Origin: Oerskovia flava
GTDB lineage: Bacteria > Actinomycetota > Actinomycetes > Actinomycetales > Cellulomonadaceae
Length of the DNA: 64,000 bases
Assembly: GCF_026163685.1 (NCBI RefSeq)
Contig: NZ_JAOXSR010000006.1
Coordinates: 62,001 to 126,000 of the forward strand
Direction of reading: 5' to 3'
Shown here: positions 36,005 to 44,325 of the stretch, in pieces
Layout of the letters: every line of letters starts with the position of its first letter
Numbering within the stretch: position 1 is the stretch's first letter
The notes under the pieces: model-generated
Seen by the model: only the letters and a program-made list of their open reading frames with translations
The model's database searches: none
What the model was told of the DNA's origin: nothing
Program-made: the position numbers and the translations under genes

Positions 36005-36592
36005 TCAGGTGTGAGGCGAGTCGTGCGGCGAGCGCGATCCTGGCGAGGAAGGGATGCCACGGTTCCGGGTGAGCGCCCGCTCGCCCGCGACGTGGCGAAG
36101 GCCGTGCTGCACCCCGGCGTGCACGACGGGGCGCAGGAGCTCGGAGATCTCGTCGAGGCGGTGGGTCGGCAGGATGCGGCGCAGCGCACCCTGCGGGAGC
36201 GTGGCGAGGGCGGCCTCGGCCGAGTCGTTGGCCGCGAGATCTGTCACCGTCCCGTCGGTGCGGGCGACCGCACCGACGAGGAAGGACGCGAGGTAGATCT
36301 CGTCGACGAGGATCCGGCTCACGGTGTCGAGCAGACGACCAGCGTCCGGCAGTACGACCATCAGGTCCTCGACCTCGGGCGCGAGACGCGCAGGCGTCGT
36401 ACCGAAGCGTTCGAGCGAGGGACCGCCCCGGAGCCTCGCCCAGCCGTCCTCCGCCGAAGGGTCCGGGACGAACGATGCGGCCTGCTGGTCCCACCAGTCG
36501 TAGTACGGCACCTGGTCGAGCGCCGGGAGGCAGGCCTCCGACGGCGACGACGGTCGGCTTCCCGCGAAGCTCACCGATCGCCGGAGCCCCAT
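36005..36592 (-). CDS. Protein of unknown function
   Basis: A 195-residue soluble protein that I do not recognise. The middle (residues 80-165) is hydrophobic-helical and looks folded; the last 25 residues are basic, Ser/Pro-rich and probably disordered. The ATG at 36592 overlaps the stop of the short upstream frame (TGATG), so it is translationally coupled to it and then to the MFS gene. Confidence 0.5.
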   Translation of the reverse strand: MGLRRSVSFAGSRPSSPSEACLPALDQVPYYDWWDQQAASFVPDPSAEDGWARLRGGPSLERFGTTPARLAPEVEDLMVVLPDAGRLLDTVSRILVDEIYLASFLVGAVARTDGTVTDLAANDSAEAALATLPQGALRRILPTHRLDEISELLRPVVHAGVQHGLRHVAGERALTRNRGIPSSPGSRSPHDSPHT

Positions 36593-36774
36593 CACCGAGT
36601 TGCCCACCAGGCGGCCCGCGCCGTCCGCCACGCGGTGGGGGCACCGTCGGGGTCGGGATCGACGACGACCCGGAGGTCCAGGTCGGGGTGCGCGCGGCGG
36701 AGGCGTCGCGCGGCCTCGGCTCGCGACGGGTGGGTCATCACAGCGGCTGAGAGCACGACATCCGACGGACGCAC
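36592..36774 (-). CDS. Short frame resembling a glycosyltransferase N-terminus
   Basis: A 60-codon frame from GTG 36774 (GGAAGG upstream). It reads DVVLSAAVMTHPSRAEAARR then LDLRVVVDPDPDGAPTAWRTA, which resembles the first Rossmann-like unit of small actinobacterial glycosyltransferase-like proteins, but stops just where the family's acidic QDD motif would be expected. It may be a truncated remnant still coupled to the next gene, or a real short protein. The family link is from memory and needs a search. Confidence 0.4.
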   Translation of the reverse strand: MRPSDVVLSAAVMTHPSRAEAARRLRRAHPDLDLRVVVDPDPDGAPTAWRTARAAWWATR

Positions 36775-36910
36775 CTCGGTGTCCTTCCACTCGGAGCGCG
36801 ACGGCACCCGTCGCTGGGTCCGGGGAACATAGCAGAAATAAGCAGCAGTCCGTACAAACAATCCGGAGAGCGACCCTCGCCTGACGGCCGCCCCCCTCTG
36901 AGCGCGACGC

Positions 36911-36977
36911 AGAACGCCGGTCCGCGAGGTAGAACCCCAGTGCGTGACTGGGGTTCTACCTCGCGGACCGGCGTTCT
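36911..36977. repeat. 67-bp perfect inverted repeat (31-base arms)
   Basis: Arms 36911-36941 and 36947-36977 are fully complementary with a 5-base loop (GCGTG). The inner part, GTAGAACCCCAGT, matches words in the repeat at 8475-8543. It lies 18 bases downstream of the small membrane protein gene and could terminate it, but the extreme length and the second copy argue for a dispersed palindrome. Confidence 0.85.
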
Positions 36978-36995
36978 ATCTCGGCGCGGGGGTGG

Positions 36996-37223
36996 TCAGC
37001 GCTCGTGCGCGCTCATCGGGAGGAAGAACCCGAGGGTCACGAGGAGCATGCCGCCGCCGAAGATGTACGGCTGCGCGGAGTCCACGGTGAACGCCCAGCC
37101 CATGACGACGACCCCGCCGATGAACAGGATCATGGCGACGAGGAACCGTGCGATGGCTCCCGCGCTCTCGGTGGCCCCGCCCGCGGTCGGGATGTCGTCG
37201 TGCGGCGTCGGCTGGCTGCTCAT
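36996..37223 (-). CDS. Small two-helix membrane protein
   Basis: A 75-residue protein with a polar N-terminus (about 22 residues) and two membrane helices (about 26-45 and 50-68), ending LPMSAHER. No known family recognised. The ATG at 37223 has a modest GGAGAC upstream. It faces the VOC gene divergently. Confidence 0.65.
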   Translation of the reverse strand: MSSQPTPHDDIPTAGGATESAGAIARFLVAMILFIGGVVVMGWAFTVDSAQPYIFGGGMLLVTLGFFLPMSAHER

Positions 37224-37366
37224 GCGTGTCTCCGAGGGTGCGTGGTCGTGCGGTCGGCGCTGGCGCCGGCCCGGGACTCCGGGCGCGCGCTCCAGGTAGG
37301 GCTCCACCGTACCGGCAACGGTCCCGTGCAGCCCTGCGCGCCCACGCCGCCGGTAGCATCCCCCGC

Positions 37367-37792
37367 ATGACGACTCGGATCGGACGCACCGTCCTGCTCT
37401 CGCGCGACCTCGCGGCGACGGCGGCGTTCTACGCGGACGGCTTCGGGTTCGCCACGCTGCACGACGAGACGGCCGACGGCGTCCGGCTCCTGCACGTCGG
37501 CCCCGAGGGACCGCACGGGCCGGGCCTGTGGCTCCTGCCCGTGGCCGACGGCGTCCCCACCACCCGCCCGGGCAACGCACCCGACCTCGTGCTCTACGTC
37601 GACGACCTCGACACGACGCTCCGCCACCTCGCCGCGGCGGGCGTCGAGCCGCACGTCCCCGCCCAGACCGACGACGCCTCCGGAGACCGGTACGCGCACG
37701 TGCGCGACCCGGACGGCAACCTCGTCATCGCCGTGCAGCTCGCCGCGCAGCCCGCCGTGCAGCTCGCCGCCGAGGACGCGGCCGGCGGCTGA
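37367..37792 (+). CDS. VOC (glyoxalase/bleomycin resistance) superfamily protein
   Basis: A 141-residue metal- or ligand-binding VOC fold: RTVLLSRDLAATAAFYADGFGF and VRDPDGNLVIAVQLA mark the two beta-alpha-beta modules. The C-terminus repeats AAQPAVQLAA. TAGCAT ends 7 bases before the ATG and no ribosome site is present, so a leaderless transcript is likely. Function not assignable. Confidence 0.85.
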   Translation: MTTRIGRTVLLSRDLAATAAFYADGFGFATLHDETADGVRLLHVGPEGPHGPGLWLLPVADGVPTTRPGNAPDLVLYVDDLDTTLRHLAAAGVEPHVPAQTDDASGDRYAHVRDPDGNLVIAVQLAAQPAVQLAAEDAAGG

Positions 37793-37892
37793 CGGAGCAA
37801 TGCGCTGGACCTCTCCCCGAGGACCGCGCATCATGGGTCGGGCAGCCGGACGTCCGCGTCCGGGAGAAGCGATCACGGAGGGCGGGGAGACG

Positions 37893-37979
37893 ATGCTGCG
37901 CAACGAGCGCGTCGCCGCGGGATGCGGGGTGGCCGCACGGGCCTGCTCGGCCGGCGGGCCCCTCCCCGCGCACGCCTGA
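37893..37979 (+). CDS. Candidate 28-residue leader ORF of the FBP gene
   Basis: An ATG at 37893 after GGAGGGCGGGGAG opens 28 codons (MLRNERVAAG... ending LPAHA). It ends 13 bases before a set of competing hairpins and 142 bases before the FBP gene. The 328-base gap 37793-38120 holds nothing else that looks coding. A leader of this kind is expected where ribosome-targeting drugs induce a resistance gene. Confidence 0.45.
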   Translation: MLRNERVAAGCGVAARACSAGGPLPAHA

Positions 37980-37992
37980 CCGCTCACCCCCT

Positions 37993-38056
37993 GCCGACGG
38001 CCTCTCGCCGTCGGCTCGTCCTGCCGTCGGCGTGCGCCGGGGACATCTGTTCCCCG
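37993..38056 (+). promoter_or_regulatory. Candidate attenuator with alternative hairpins
   Basis: GCCGACGGC (37993-38001) can pair with either of two identical GCCGTCGGC words (38007-38015 and 38023-38031). A third hairpin, CGGGGA/TCCCCG, follows at 38038-38056. Mutually exclusive pairings downstream of a short ORF are the hallmark of attenuation control. No U-tract is visible, so translation or Rho-linked control is as possible as termination. Confidence 0.45.
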
Positions 38057-38120
38057 CCGCCGCCCGTCCCTGCGCCTCGCGCGCCTCGCGGCGGCTCCGC
38101 CGACCCTGGAAGAGCCCACC

Positions 38121-38627
38121 ATGCATCCCCTCACCGAGTCCCAGATCCGCGCGTCCTTCGTCAACGCCTCCCGTCGCGAGGCGGCGCAGGCGACCCTCCC
38201 CGACCTGTCCACGATCGACTGGGACCGCCACGACTACCTCGGGTGGCGCGACCGCCGGGCGCCGCTCGCGGCGTACGCCGTCGTCCCGCTCGACGACGTC
38301 CCGACCGGCATCCTCCTGCGCTCGTCCGACGCGAAGACGGGCGGCCCTCGTCGCCGTGCCGTGTGCGCGTGGTGCGAGGACATCGTCGTCACGGACGACG
38401 TGAGCCTGTACGTCGCGCGCCGGGCGGGCGCGGCAGGTCGCCGCGGCAACACCATCGGGACGCTCGTCTGCACGGACTTCCGCTGCTCGGCGAACGTCCG
38501 TCGTGCGCCGACCCGCACCGAGACGGGTGACGACCCGGCGATGCGCGAGCTCTACACCGAGATGCGGGTCGAGGGCTTGCGCGAGCGGTCGGCGCGGTTC
38601 GTCACCGAGGTGCTGCGCGACGTCTGA
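38121..38627 (+). CDS. FBP-domain protein (EF-G-binding/FusB-like treble-clef)
   Basis: A 168-residue cytosolic protein. Its C-terminal half has the zinc-binding treble clef of the FBP family, CAWCEDIVVT then GTLVCTDFRCSANVR, which FusB/FusC use to bind EF-G and relieve fusidic acid. The N-terminus is a helical domain (LTESQIRASFVNASRREA). GGAAGAG precedes the ATG at 38121. Actinobacterial members are not proven to give resistance. The last 76 bases overlap the convergent MMPL gene. Confidence 0.85.
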   Translation: MHPLTESQIRASFVNASRREAAQATLPDLSTIDWDRHDYLGWRDRRAPLAAYAVVPLDDVPTGILLRSSDAKTGGPRRRAVCAWCEDIVVTDDVSLYVARRAGAAGRRGNTIGTLVCTDFRCSANVRRAPTRTETGDDPAMRELYTEMRVEGLRERSARFVTEVLRDV

Positions 38628-40720
38628 CCCCGCCCTCCCGGCCACCAGTTCCACCGGCCGAGGAGTGTCATCGTCGCGGGCAGCAGCAGCCCACGGACCA
38701 CGGTCACGTCGAGCAGCACCGCGACCGCGAGCCCGATGCCGACCTCCTTCATCGCGACCAGCTCTCCGGCCGCGAACCCGAGGAAGACGATCCCGATCGC
38801 CACGGCCGCCGTCGTGACGACGGGTCCGGACGCGGTGATGCCGTGCAGGACGGCGCGGTCGTTGGCGATCCGTGGGTCCTCGCCGGGGTCCCGGCGGCGC
38901 CACTCCTCGGTCATGCGCGACAGCAGGAACACCTCGTAGTCCATCGAGAGTCCGAAGACGAGCATGCCCAGCAGGAGCGGGGTGGTGACGTCGAGCGCTC
39001 CCCACGGCTCGAAGCCGAGGAGCCCGGCGCCCACCCCGTGCTGGAACACCACGACCAGCACACCGAGCGTCGCGGCGAGCGTCAGCAGGTTCATCAGGAG
39101 GGCCTTGACGGGCACCACCACGGAGCCGGTGAGCAGGAGCAGGAGCACGAACGTCGCCAGGACGACGGCGCCCAGCGCGAGCGGGGCGCGCTCGGTCAGG
39201 TGGTCCTGGGTGTCGACCAGCTCCGCCGCGGGGCCGCCCACCAGCACGGACAGGTCGGTCTCGACGGCGCGTACGTCGCGCACGAGCTGCTGCGCGTCGC
39301 CGTCGGTCGCGTCCCCGGGCGGGGTGAGCTCGACGGCCGTCACCTCGGTCGGCAGGTCGAGGTCCTGCCGCGTGTCCGTGGCCCCCGGCAGCGCGGCGAC
39401 CTCCTCGAGGTAGTCCAGCACGGCCTGGTCCTGCACCGGGGCGTCGACGAGCACGACGACGGGCTCCACCCCGAGGTCCGCGAACCGCGACGTGACGGCC
39501 TCGCTCGCCTGCCGCGCCTCCGCCGTCGGCGGCAGCGACCGCACCTCGGAGTCCCCGAGCGTGAGCGAGCCGAGCGGTGCGGCGAGCGCGACGAGCACCG
39601 CGGTCGCGCCGAGCGTGGCGAGCACCGCGTGCCGCTGCGCGACGCGCGCGAGCCGGCCGAGCAGCCCCGGACCCTGGCGCGGCGCCCATCGCCGGATCCA
39701 GGTGCGCGCGCCCGGCGCGGGCACGTGCCGGTGCCAGCCGGCGACCAGCGCGGGGACGAGCGTCAGCCCGGCGAGCGTCGCGACCAGCACGACGACGACA
39801 CCACCGACGGCCATGCCCGACAGCAGCGGGTCACCGAACAGCAGGAGACCGCCGAGGGAGATCCCCACCGCGACGCCGGAGGTCAGCACCGCGCGCCCCG
39901 CGCCGTCGAGGGTGCGGCCCATGACCTCCTCGACCGATCCCCCCGGTGCGCGCTCGCGCTCCTCCCGGAACCGAGCGATCACGAGGAGGCTGTAGTCGAC
40001 GCCCAGGCCGAGCCCGAGGATCGTCACGACGTTCACCGCGAACTCGTTGATCGGCATCGCCGCGACCAGGCCGCTGAGGACGAGCAGCGCCGCCGCGATC
40101 GTCGCGAGCGCGGACAGCACCGGCAGCACCCCGACCCGTACCCCGCCGAGCACGACGACCAGCAGCACGAGGAGCACGGCCAGCGCCACGCTCTCGCCCC
40201 TCGCGGCGTCCGTCACGGCCTGGGAGACGAACGCCTCCTGCGCGAGGAGCGCACCCCCGACGAGCACCTCGGGGGTGTCGATCGTGTGCAGGGCTGCCGA
40301 CACCTGCTCGGCCGCCGCGAGCGCCGCGTCGTCGTCGAGCGTCCGGTCGAGCTCGACCACGACGAGCGAGCCCTGGGCGTCGTCGGCGATGAGCCCGCCG
40401 CTCGTGTAGGCGTCGCTCACCTCGACGACGCCGGGGATCTCGCGGATCTCGGCCATGACGGCACCGGCGCTCTCGAGCAGCCCGGGTGTGTAGAAGTCGC
40501 GGCCGGAGAGGACGGCGACGACGGTCTCGCCCTCCGGGTCGAGGTCGTCGATCCGCTCGGCGGCGAGGGCGGACTCGGTGCCGGCAGGTGCGCCGTCGAC
40601 GTCCTGGGTCTTGTCGAACACGGCTCCGCCGAGGACGGCGCCGAGCACGACGAGGGCCGCCCAGGCGGCCAGGACGAGGCGGCGCCGTCGGGCGATGGTG
40701 CGGCCGAGCCGTTCGAGCAT
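38552..40720 (-). CDS. MMPL family transporter
   Basis: A 722-residue RND-type exporter of lipids or drugs, with 12 helices in two repeats and two extracytoplasmic loops. ILGLGLGVDYSLLVIARFREE and GLSMDYEVFLLSRMTEEW are the two MMPL signature regions (helix 4 and 10) with their Asp-Tyr pairs. AAGGAG lies before the ATG at 40720. The last 25 residues are basic and encoded antisense to the FBP gene end, so the tail may be unconserved. Confidence 0.92.
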   Translation of the reverse strand: MLERLGRTIARRRRLVLAAWAALVVLGAVLGGAVFDKTQDVDGAPAGTESALAAERIDDLDPEGETVVAVLSGRDFYTPGLLESAGAVMAEIREIPGVVEVSDAYTSGGLIADDAQGSLVVVELDRTLDDDAALAAAEQVSAALHTIDTPEVLVGGALLAQEAFVSQAVTDAARGESVALAVLLVLLVVVLGGVRVGVLPVLSALATIAAALLVLSGLVAAMPINEFAVNVVTILGLGLGVDYSLLVIARFREERERAPGGSVEEVMGRTLDGAGRAVLTSGVAVGISLGGLLLFGDPLLSGMAVGGVVVVLVATLAGLTLVPALVAGWHRHVPAPGARTWIRRWAPRQGPGLLGRLARVAQRHAVLATLGATAVLVALAAPLGSLTLGDSEVRSLPPTAEARQASEAVTSRFADLGVEPVVVLVDAPVQDQAVLDYLEEVAALPGATDTRQDLDLPTEVTAVELTPPGDATDGDAQQLVRDVRAVETDLSVLVGGPAAELVDTQDHLTERAPLALGAVVLATFVLLLLLTGSVVVPVKALLMNLLTLAATLGVLVVVFQHGVGAGLLGFEPWGALDVTTPLLLGMLVFGLSMDYEVFLLSRMTEEWRRRDPGEDPRIANDRAVLHGITASGPVVTTAAVAIGIVFLGFAAGELVAMKEVGIGLAVAVLLDVTVVRGLLLPATMTLLGRWNWWPGGRGQTSRSTSVTNRADRSRKPSTRISV

Positions 40721-40747
40721 GGTGCTCCTTCTCGTGCGAACGGGTCA

Positions 40748-40785
40748 GGGCCCGCGTCCGGCAGCATGCTGCCGGACGCGGGCCC
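40748..40785 (-). terminator. Terminator of the large secreted protein gene
   Basis: A 38-base perfect palindrome (19-base arms, no spacer) lies 13 bases after the stop of the 40799-44122 gene and upstream of the MMPL gene, separating the two. Confidence 0.8.
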
Positions 40786-40798
40786 CTGGGTCGAACCG

Positions 40799-43700
40799 TC
40801 AGCCGCAGCTCAGGGCGTCGTACGCGACGTCGGACTCGAAGGTCCGCCCGTCACCCGTCGCCGACACCTGCGCGACGCCCGCCTCGACGGAGGTCGCCCT
40901 CGTGGTGAACGACTGGTAGGCGGACTTCCCGGGCTGGACGCCGGTGACCGTCTTCTCGCCGAACGGCGTCGAGAGGGTGATGTCCGCCGGGACCGTGTCG
41001 TCGTTCGTGGCACGGACGGCGACGTGCGTCCTGCCCGCGAGGCAGCGCACCTGCGCCTCCGTGCTCACGGCCAGCTCGTCCGCGGCCTCCTCGAGCTCCT
41101 GGATCCGGATGTTGCGGAACGAGACCGTCTCGCCACCGCCGTGGTTCTGGATCCCGAAGAAGCCGCTCGACAGGTCGCGAGCGGGGTCGGTGCTCGTGAA
41201 GTCGTTGACGAGCGTGTCGTTGAGGTAGACGCGGATGCGGTCCCCCTCGACCCGGATGTCGTACGCGTTCCACTGCCCGACCGGCTTGAGGGACGCTTCG
41301 ACGGCCTCCGGGTCGGCGCCCTGGAACGTGTAGATCGCCCCTGTGGTGCGGTCTGCCGCGTCCGTCGCGTCGATCTGGACCTCGTAGCCCTGGTTGACCG
41401 CGACCCACGGGTCGTTGCCGGGGTTCGGGAACCCGACGAAGATCCCGCTGTTGTCGTCCTTCACGAGCTTCCAGTCCAGCTTGAGGTTGTACCGCTCGAA
41501 CTCCTGCTCGGTGTACCAGAGCAGGCCCATGCCGCCCTCGGTACGGATGGAGCAGTCGTCCTGGCGTCCGAACCCACCGGGCCCGGCCATCCGCCACCCG
41601 TCGTTCAGGCTCGCGAGCGTGCCGTCGAAGAGCGCCGTGTAGCCGTCCTCGACGTCACCCGGGGTGCAGATGTCGACGTTCTCGCCGACCGACAGGACGT
41701 CGAGGTTGACGTGGCCCTCGCCCACCTCGTCGACCTGGATGGCGATGGAGTTCGCACCGGCGTCGAGCTCGACGTCGCGCGACTCGACGGCCCACGTCTT
41801 CCAGTCACCGGTCGTCGGAAGGGTCCACGGGCCGATCTTCTCGCCGTTGACGTAGAGCGACACGTTCTTGGAGCGCAGCTCGGTGTACGGGTGGATCCCG
41901 TTGGCGTACCGCAGGTGCAGCGGGTAGGTGCCCGCCTCGTCGACCGTGACCGCGAACTGGCGACCCGAGCCGACGTTCTGGATGCCGGCCGCGAAGCCCG
42001 TGCCCGAGTAGTTGCTGTGGTCCTTGGCGATGCCGGAGGCGCCGAGCGGCTGGGCCAGCTCTGCCTCGTACCAGCCGCGGTCCGCCGGGGCGACGTAGCC
42101 GGGCAACGAGTTCAGCGTGTACCAGGCCTCGGTGCTCAGCAGCTCGGTGCCCTCCGCCGACGCGAACGGGCGCGGCGAGCGCACGTGCACGACGTGACCG
42201 GGCTTGAGGTCGTCGATCTGCAGCGTGACCGTGGTGCGGTCCTCGGACACCTGGGCGTCGGCGACGAACAGGGGCTGCTCGTCGACCTTCGGGCCGCCGT
42301 ACTGCTGGGTCGGCACGTAGCGCCACTGCGTGACGTCGTAGGCGTCGTCCAGGTTCGCCACGACCTCGTCGGAGACGGGGTCGGTGTACTCGAGCTCGAA
42401 CCCGCCCTCGACGACCCGCATCTCCTTGATGTCGAACGCGTCCTCGCTGACGGTGGTGAGCTTCTGGAGGCCGAACCGCAGCTTGCCGGACTCGCCCCAG
42501 TTGCCGCCCTCGCCGGTACCGCCGACGTACAGCGCACCGTCGGGGCCGGTGAGGATCCGGTTGACCCCGACCTCGAAGCCGGCGGAGTGGCGGAAGACCG
42601 CGCCCTGGTACTCGCCGTCGACCTTCTCGAGGAACGTGCGCTGGATGCCGCCGTAGGTCACGTCACCGACGAACATCTGCCCGGCGAACTCCCCGTCCTC
42701 GACGAGGATCGGGTTGCCCGGAGAGTTGCCGATCTCGTTCTGCGGGAACCACACCGCGGGCGGGGTGACCGGGTTGGAGTCGAAGGGCCCGGCGGGGTTG
42801 GTGAAGTGGTTGAAGAACCGGTCCTGCTCGATGTGCACGAGCTTGTTCGAGGGCAGCCACGCGCCCTGGTTGTCCGTCGCGAACAGGTCGCCCTCCGGGC
42901 CGAACCCGATGCCGTTCGGGGTGCGCAGGCCGCCCGCGACGTAGGAGATCTCGCCCGTCTCGCGGTCGATCTTGATGGCCGTGCCGCGGTTGGCCGCGGG
43001 CTGCGGGTTCGTCGTCGCACCGCCGTTGTTGATGGCCACGGAGAGGTTCACGTAGAAGTGGTCCTCGTCATGGACGAGGCCGAACGCGAACTCGTGGAAG
43101 TTGCCGCCGTCGGGCCACTCCGCGATGGTCGTGTGCGTGTCGTAGAACCCGTCGCCGTCGGGGTCGGTGAGCTGCGTCAGCTGGTGGCGCTCGGAGACGA
43201 AGATCGAGTCCTCGATCACCTCGATGCCCATGGGGTTGAGCAGGTCGGTCGCAACCTTCGTCACCTCGACGTCGTCGGGGCCGGTCGCCTCGACGACACC
43301 GTCGAGGAGGAAGACCTCACCGGGCTGGGCGTTCGGGACCCAGCCGCCGGAGCTGACCGAGCCGGTGGTCACGACGGCGAGCTGCTCGTCGTCGGTGAAC
43401 GCCAGGCCCGAGACCTTGGGTTCGAAGCCCTGGGGACGCAGGTCGATCAGCTCGTAGTTGGGGTTGACGGCGTCGAGCCGCAGGCCGTCACCGGCCGTGT
43501 CGGTCGCACCCTCGCAGTACTTGTAGCCGGGCGCGGTCACGCGCACCACGTCGGCCTCGGTGCTCAGCGCGCTGGTGGGGACGACCTCGAAGGTCGTGCT
43601 GCCCGGCGTCTTCCACGCGAGGGTGAGGCGCTCGTCGAACGAGCCCTCGTAGTACTCGATCCGCAGGTCGTGCGTACCCTCGGTCAGCGTGATGGTGCCC

Positions 43701-44122
43701 TCGACGGACGTCGAGTCGTTGGGGCCGTCGTTCTCCAGGAGCAGCGTGTCGTTCAGGTAGACGAGGGCGCCGTCGTCGTTCGTCACGCGGAACGTGTACT
43801 CGCCGTCCGCGGGTGCGTGCAGGTTCGCGTGCACGTGCGAGATGAAGTTGTCCGAGGCTCCGAAGTGCTCGGGGGAGTTCCAGTCGATGGTCGGCATGAC
43901 CTTGTCGACGTTCGGAGTCTGCCCCGACCTGAGCGTGCAGACGCTGCCAGGGTTCTGGGCGAGCTGGAACGTCCGGAGCGTGACGCCCGGCTCCTGCGCG
44001 GGCAGGTCGTCGTCGGCGGCGGCGGTCGGAACGGCCCAGCCGGCGGCGAGAACTGCGCCGAGGGCAAGGGACGCGACGCCGCGGCGGCGTCTGGAGGGTG
44101 GGGCTGTGGTGCGTGCGAGCAT
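40799..44122 (-). CDS. Secreted multidomain protein: PA14, beta-propeller, CBM, DUF1080
   Basis: A 1107-residue exported protein probably acting on extracellular glycans. Order: signal peptide (1-36); PA14 lectin-like domain (about 40-190); sorbosone/PQQ-dehydrogenase-like propeller (about 215-600, with GLRTPNGIGFGPEGDL and GPDGALYVGGTGEGG); a CBM6/35-like domain (about 715-850); DUF1080, the 3-keto-disaccharide hydrolase fold (about 865-1010, with WYTEQEFERYNLKLDWK and GIQNHGGG); and a C-terminal domain shared with the ThuA protein at 12641-14140. AAGGAG precedes the ATG. Involvement in keto-glycoside breakdown is inferred from DUF1080 and the propeller. Confidence 0.85.
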   Translation of the reverse strand: MLARTTAPPSRRRRGVASLALGAVLAAGWAVPTAAADDDLPAQEPGVTLRTFQLAQNPGSVCTLRSGQTPNVDKVMPTIDWNSPEHFGASDNFISHVHANLHAPADGEYTFRVTNDDGALVYLNDTLLLENDGPNDSTSVEGTITLTEGTHDLRIEYYEGSFDERLTLAWKTPGSTTFEVVPTSALSTEADVVRVTAPGYKYCEGATDTAGDGLRLDAVNPNYELIDLRPQGFEPKVSGLAFTDDEQLAVVTTGSVSSGGWVPNAQPGEVFLLDGVVEATGPDDVEVTKVATDLLNPMGIEVIEDSIFVSERHQLTQLTDPDGDGFYDTHTTIAEWPDGGNFHEFAFGLVHDEDHFYVNLSVAINNGGATTNPQPAANRGTAIKIDRETGEISYVAGGLRTPNGIGFGPEGDLFATDNQGAWLPSNKLVHIEQDRFFNHFTNPAGPFDSNPVTPPAVWFPQNEIGNSPGNPILVEDGEFAGQMFVGDVTYGGIQRTFLEKVDGEYQGAVFRHSAGFEVGVNRILTGPDGALYVGGTGEGGNWGESGKLRFGLQKLTTVSEDAFDIKEMRVVEGGFELEYTDPVSDEVVANLDDAYDVTQWRYVPTQQYGGPKVDEQPLFVADAQVSEDRTTVTLQIDDLKPGHVVHVRSPRPFASAEGTELLSTEAWYTLNSLPGYVAPADRGWYEAELAQPLGASGIAKDHSNYSGTGFAAGIQNVGSGRQFAVTVDEAGTYPLHLRYANGIHPYTELRSKNVSLYVNGEKIGPWTLPTTGDWKTWAVESRDVELDAGANSIAIQVDEVGEGHVNLDVLSVGENVDICTPGDVEDGYTALFDGTLASLNDGWRMAGPGGFGRQDDCSIRTEGGMGLLWYTEQEFERYNLKLDWKLVKDDNSGIFVGFPNPGNDPWVAVNQGYEVQIDATDAADRTTGAIYTFQGADPEAVEASLKPVGQWNAYDIRVEGDRIRVYLNDTLVNDFTSTDPARDLSSGFFGIQNHGGGETVSFRNIRIQELEEAADELAVSTEAQVRCLAGRTHVAVRATNDDTVPADITLSTPFGEKTVTGVQPGKSAYQSFTTRATSVEAGVAQVSATGDGRTFESDVAYDALSCG

Positions 44123-44210
44123 CGTCGCTCCTTCGCGGGTGATCGAGCACTGGGTCGACGGCGCGCCCCCTCGCACGCTGTCGGTGACAACGCTGTCCAC
44201 CGTAACCCTC

Positions 44211-44254
44211 TTCTAACGCGACGTCTACAACTTCTGCAAAGCAATCGGCAGAAG
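44211..44254 (-). promoter_or_regulatory. Promoter and candidate operator of the large secreted protein
   Basis: Minus-strand TTGCAG (44234-44239), 17 bases, TTAGAA (44211-44216) is a good promoter. The -35 lies inside an inverted repeat CTTCTGC (44231-44237) and GCAGAAG (44248-44254), a likely regulator site. The leader would be about 80 bases. Confidence 0.55.
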
Positions 44255-44325
44255 GGGAGGTTTCGGTGCAACCTGGACGCGGTCGGGACTGTTCGTGCAG
44301 GTCACAGGGCCCTAGGCTCTGGCTC

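Noticed and set aside
36005-36592. Continuation of the glycosyltransferase-like fragment by frameshift
   Set aside because: No other frame downstream shows the expected acidic motif or family similarity, so a simple frameshift is not supported.
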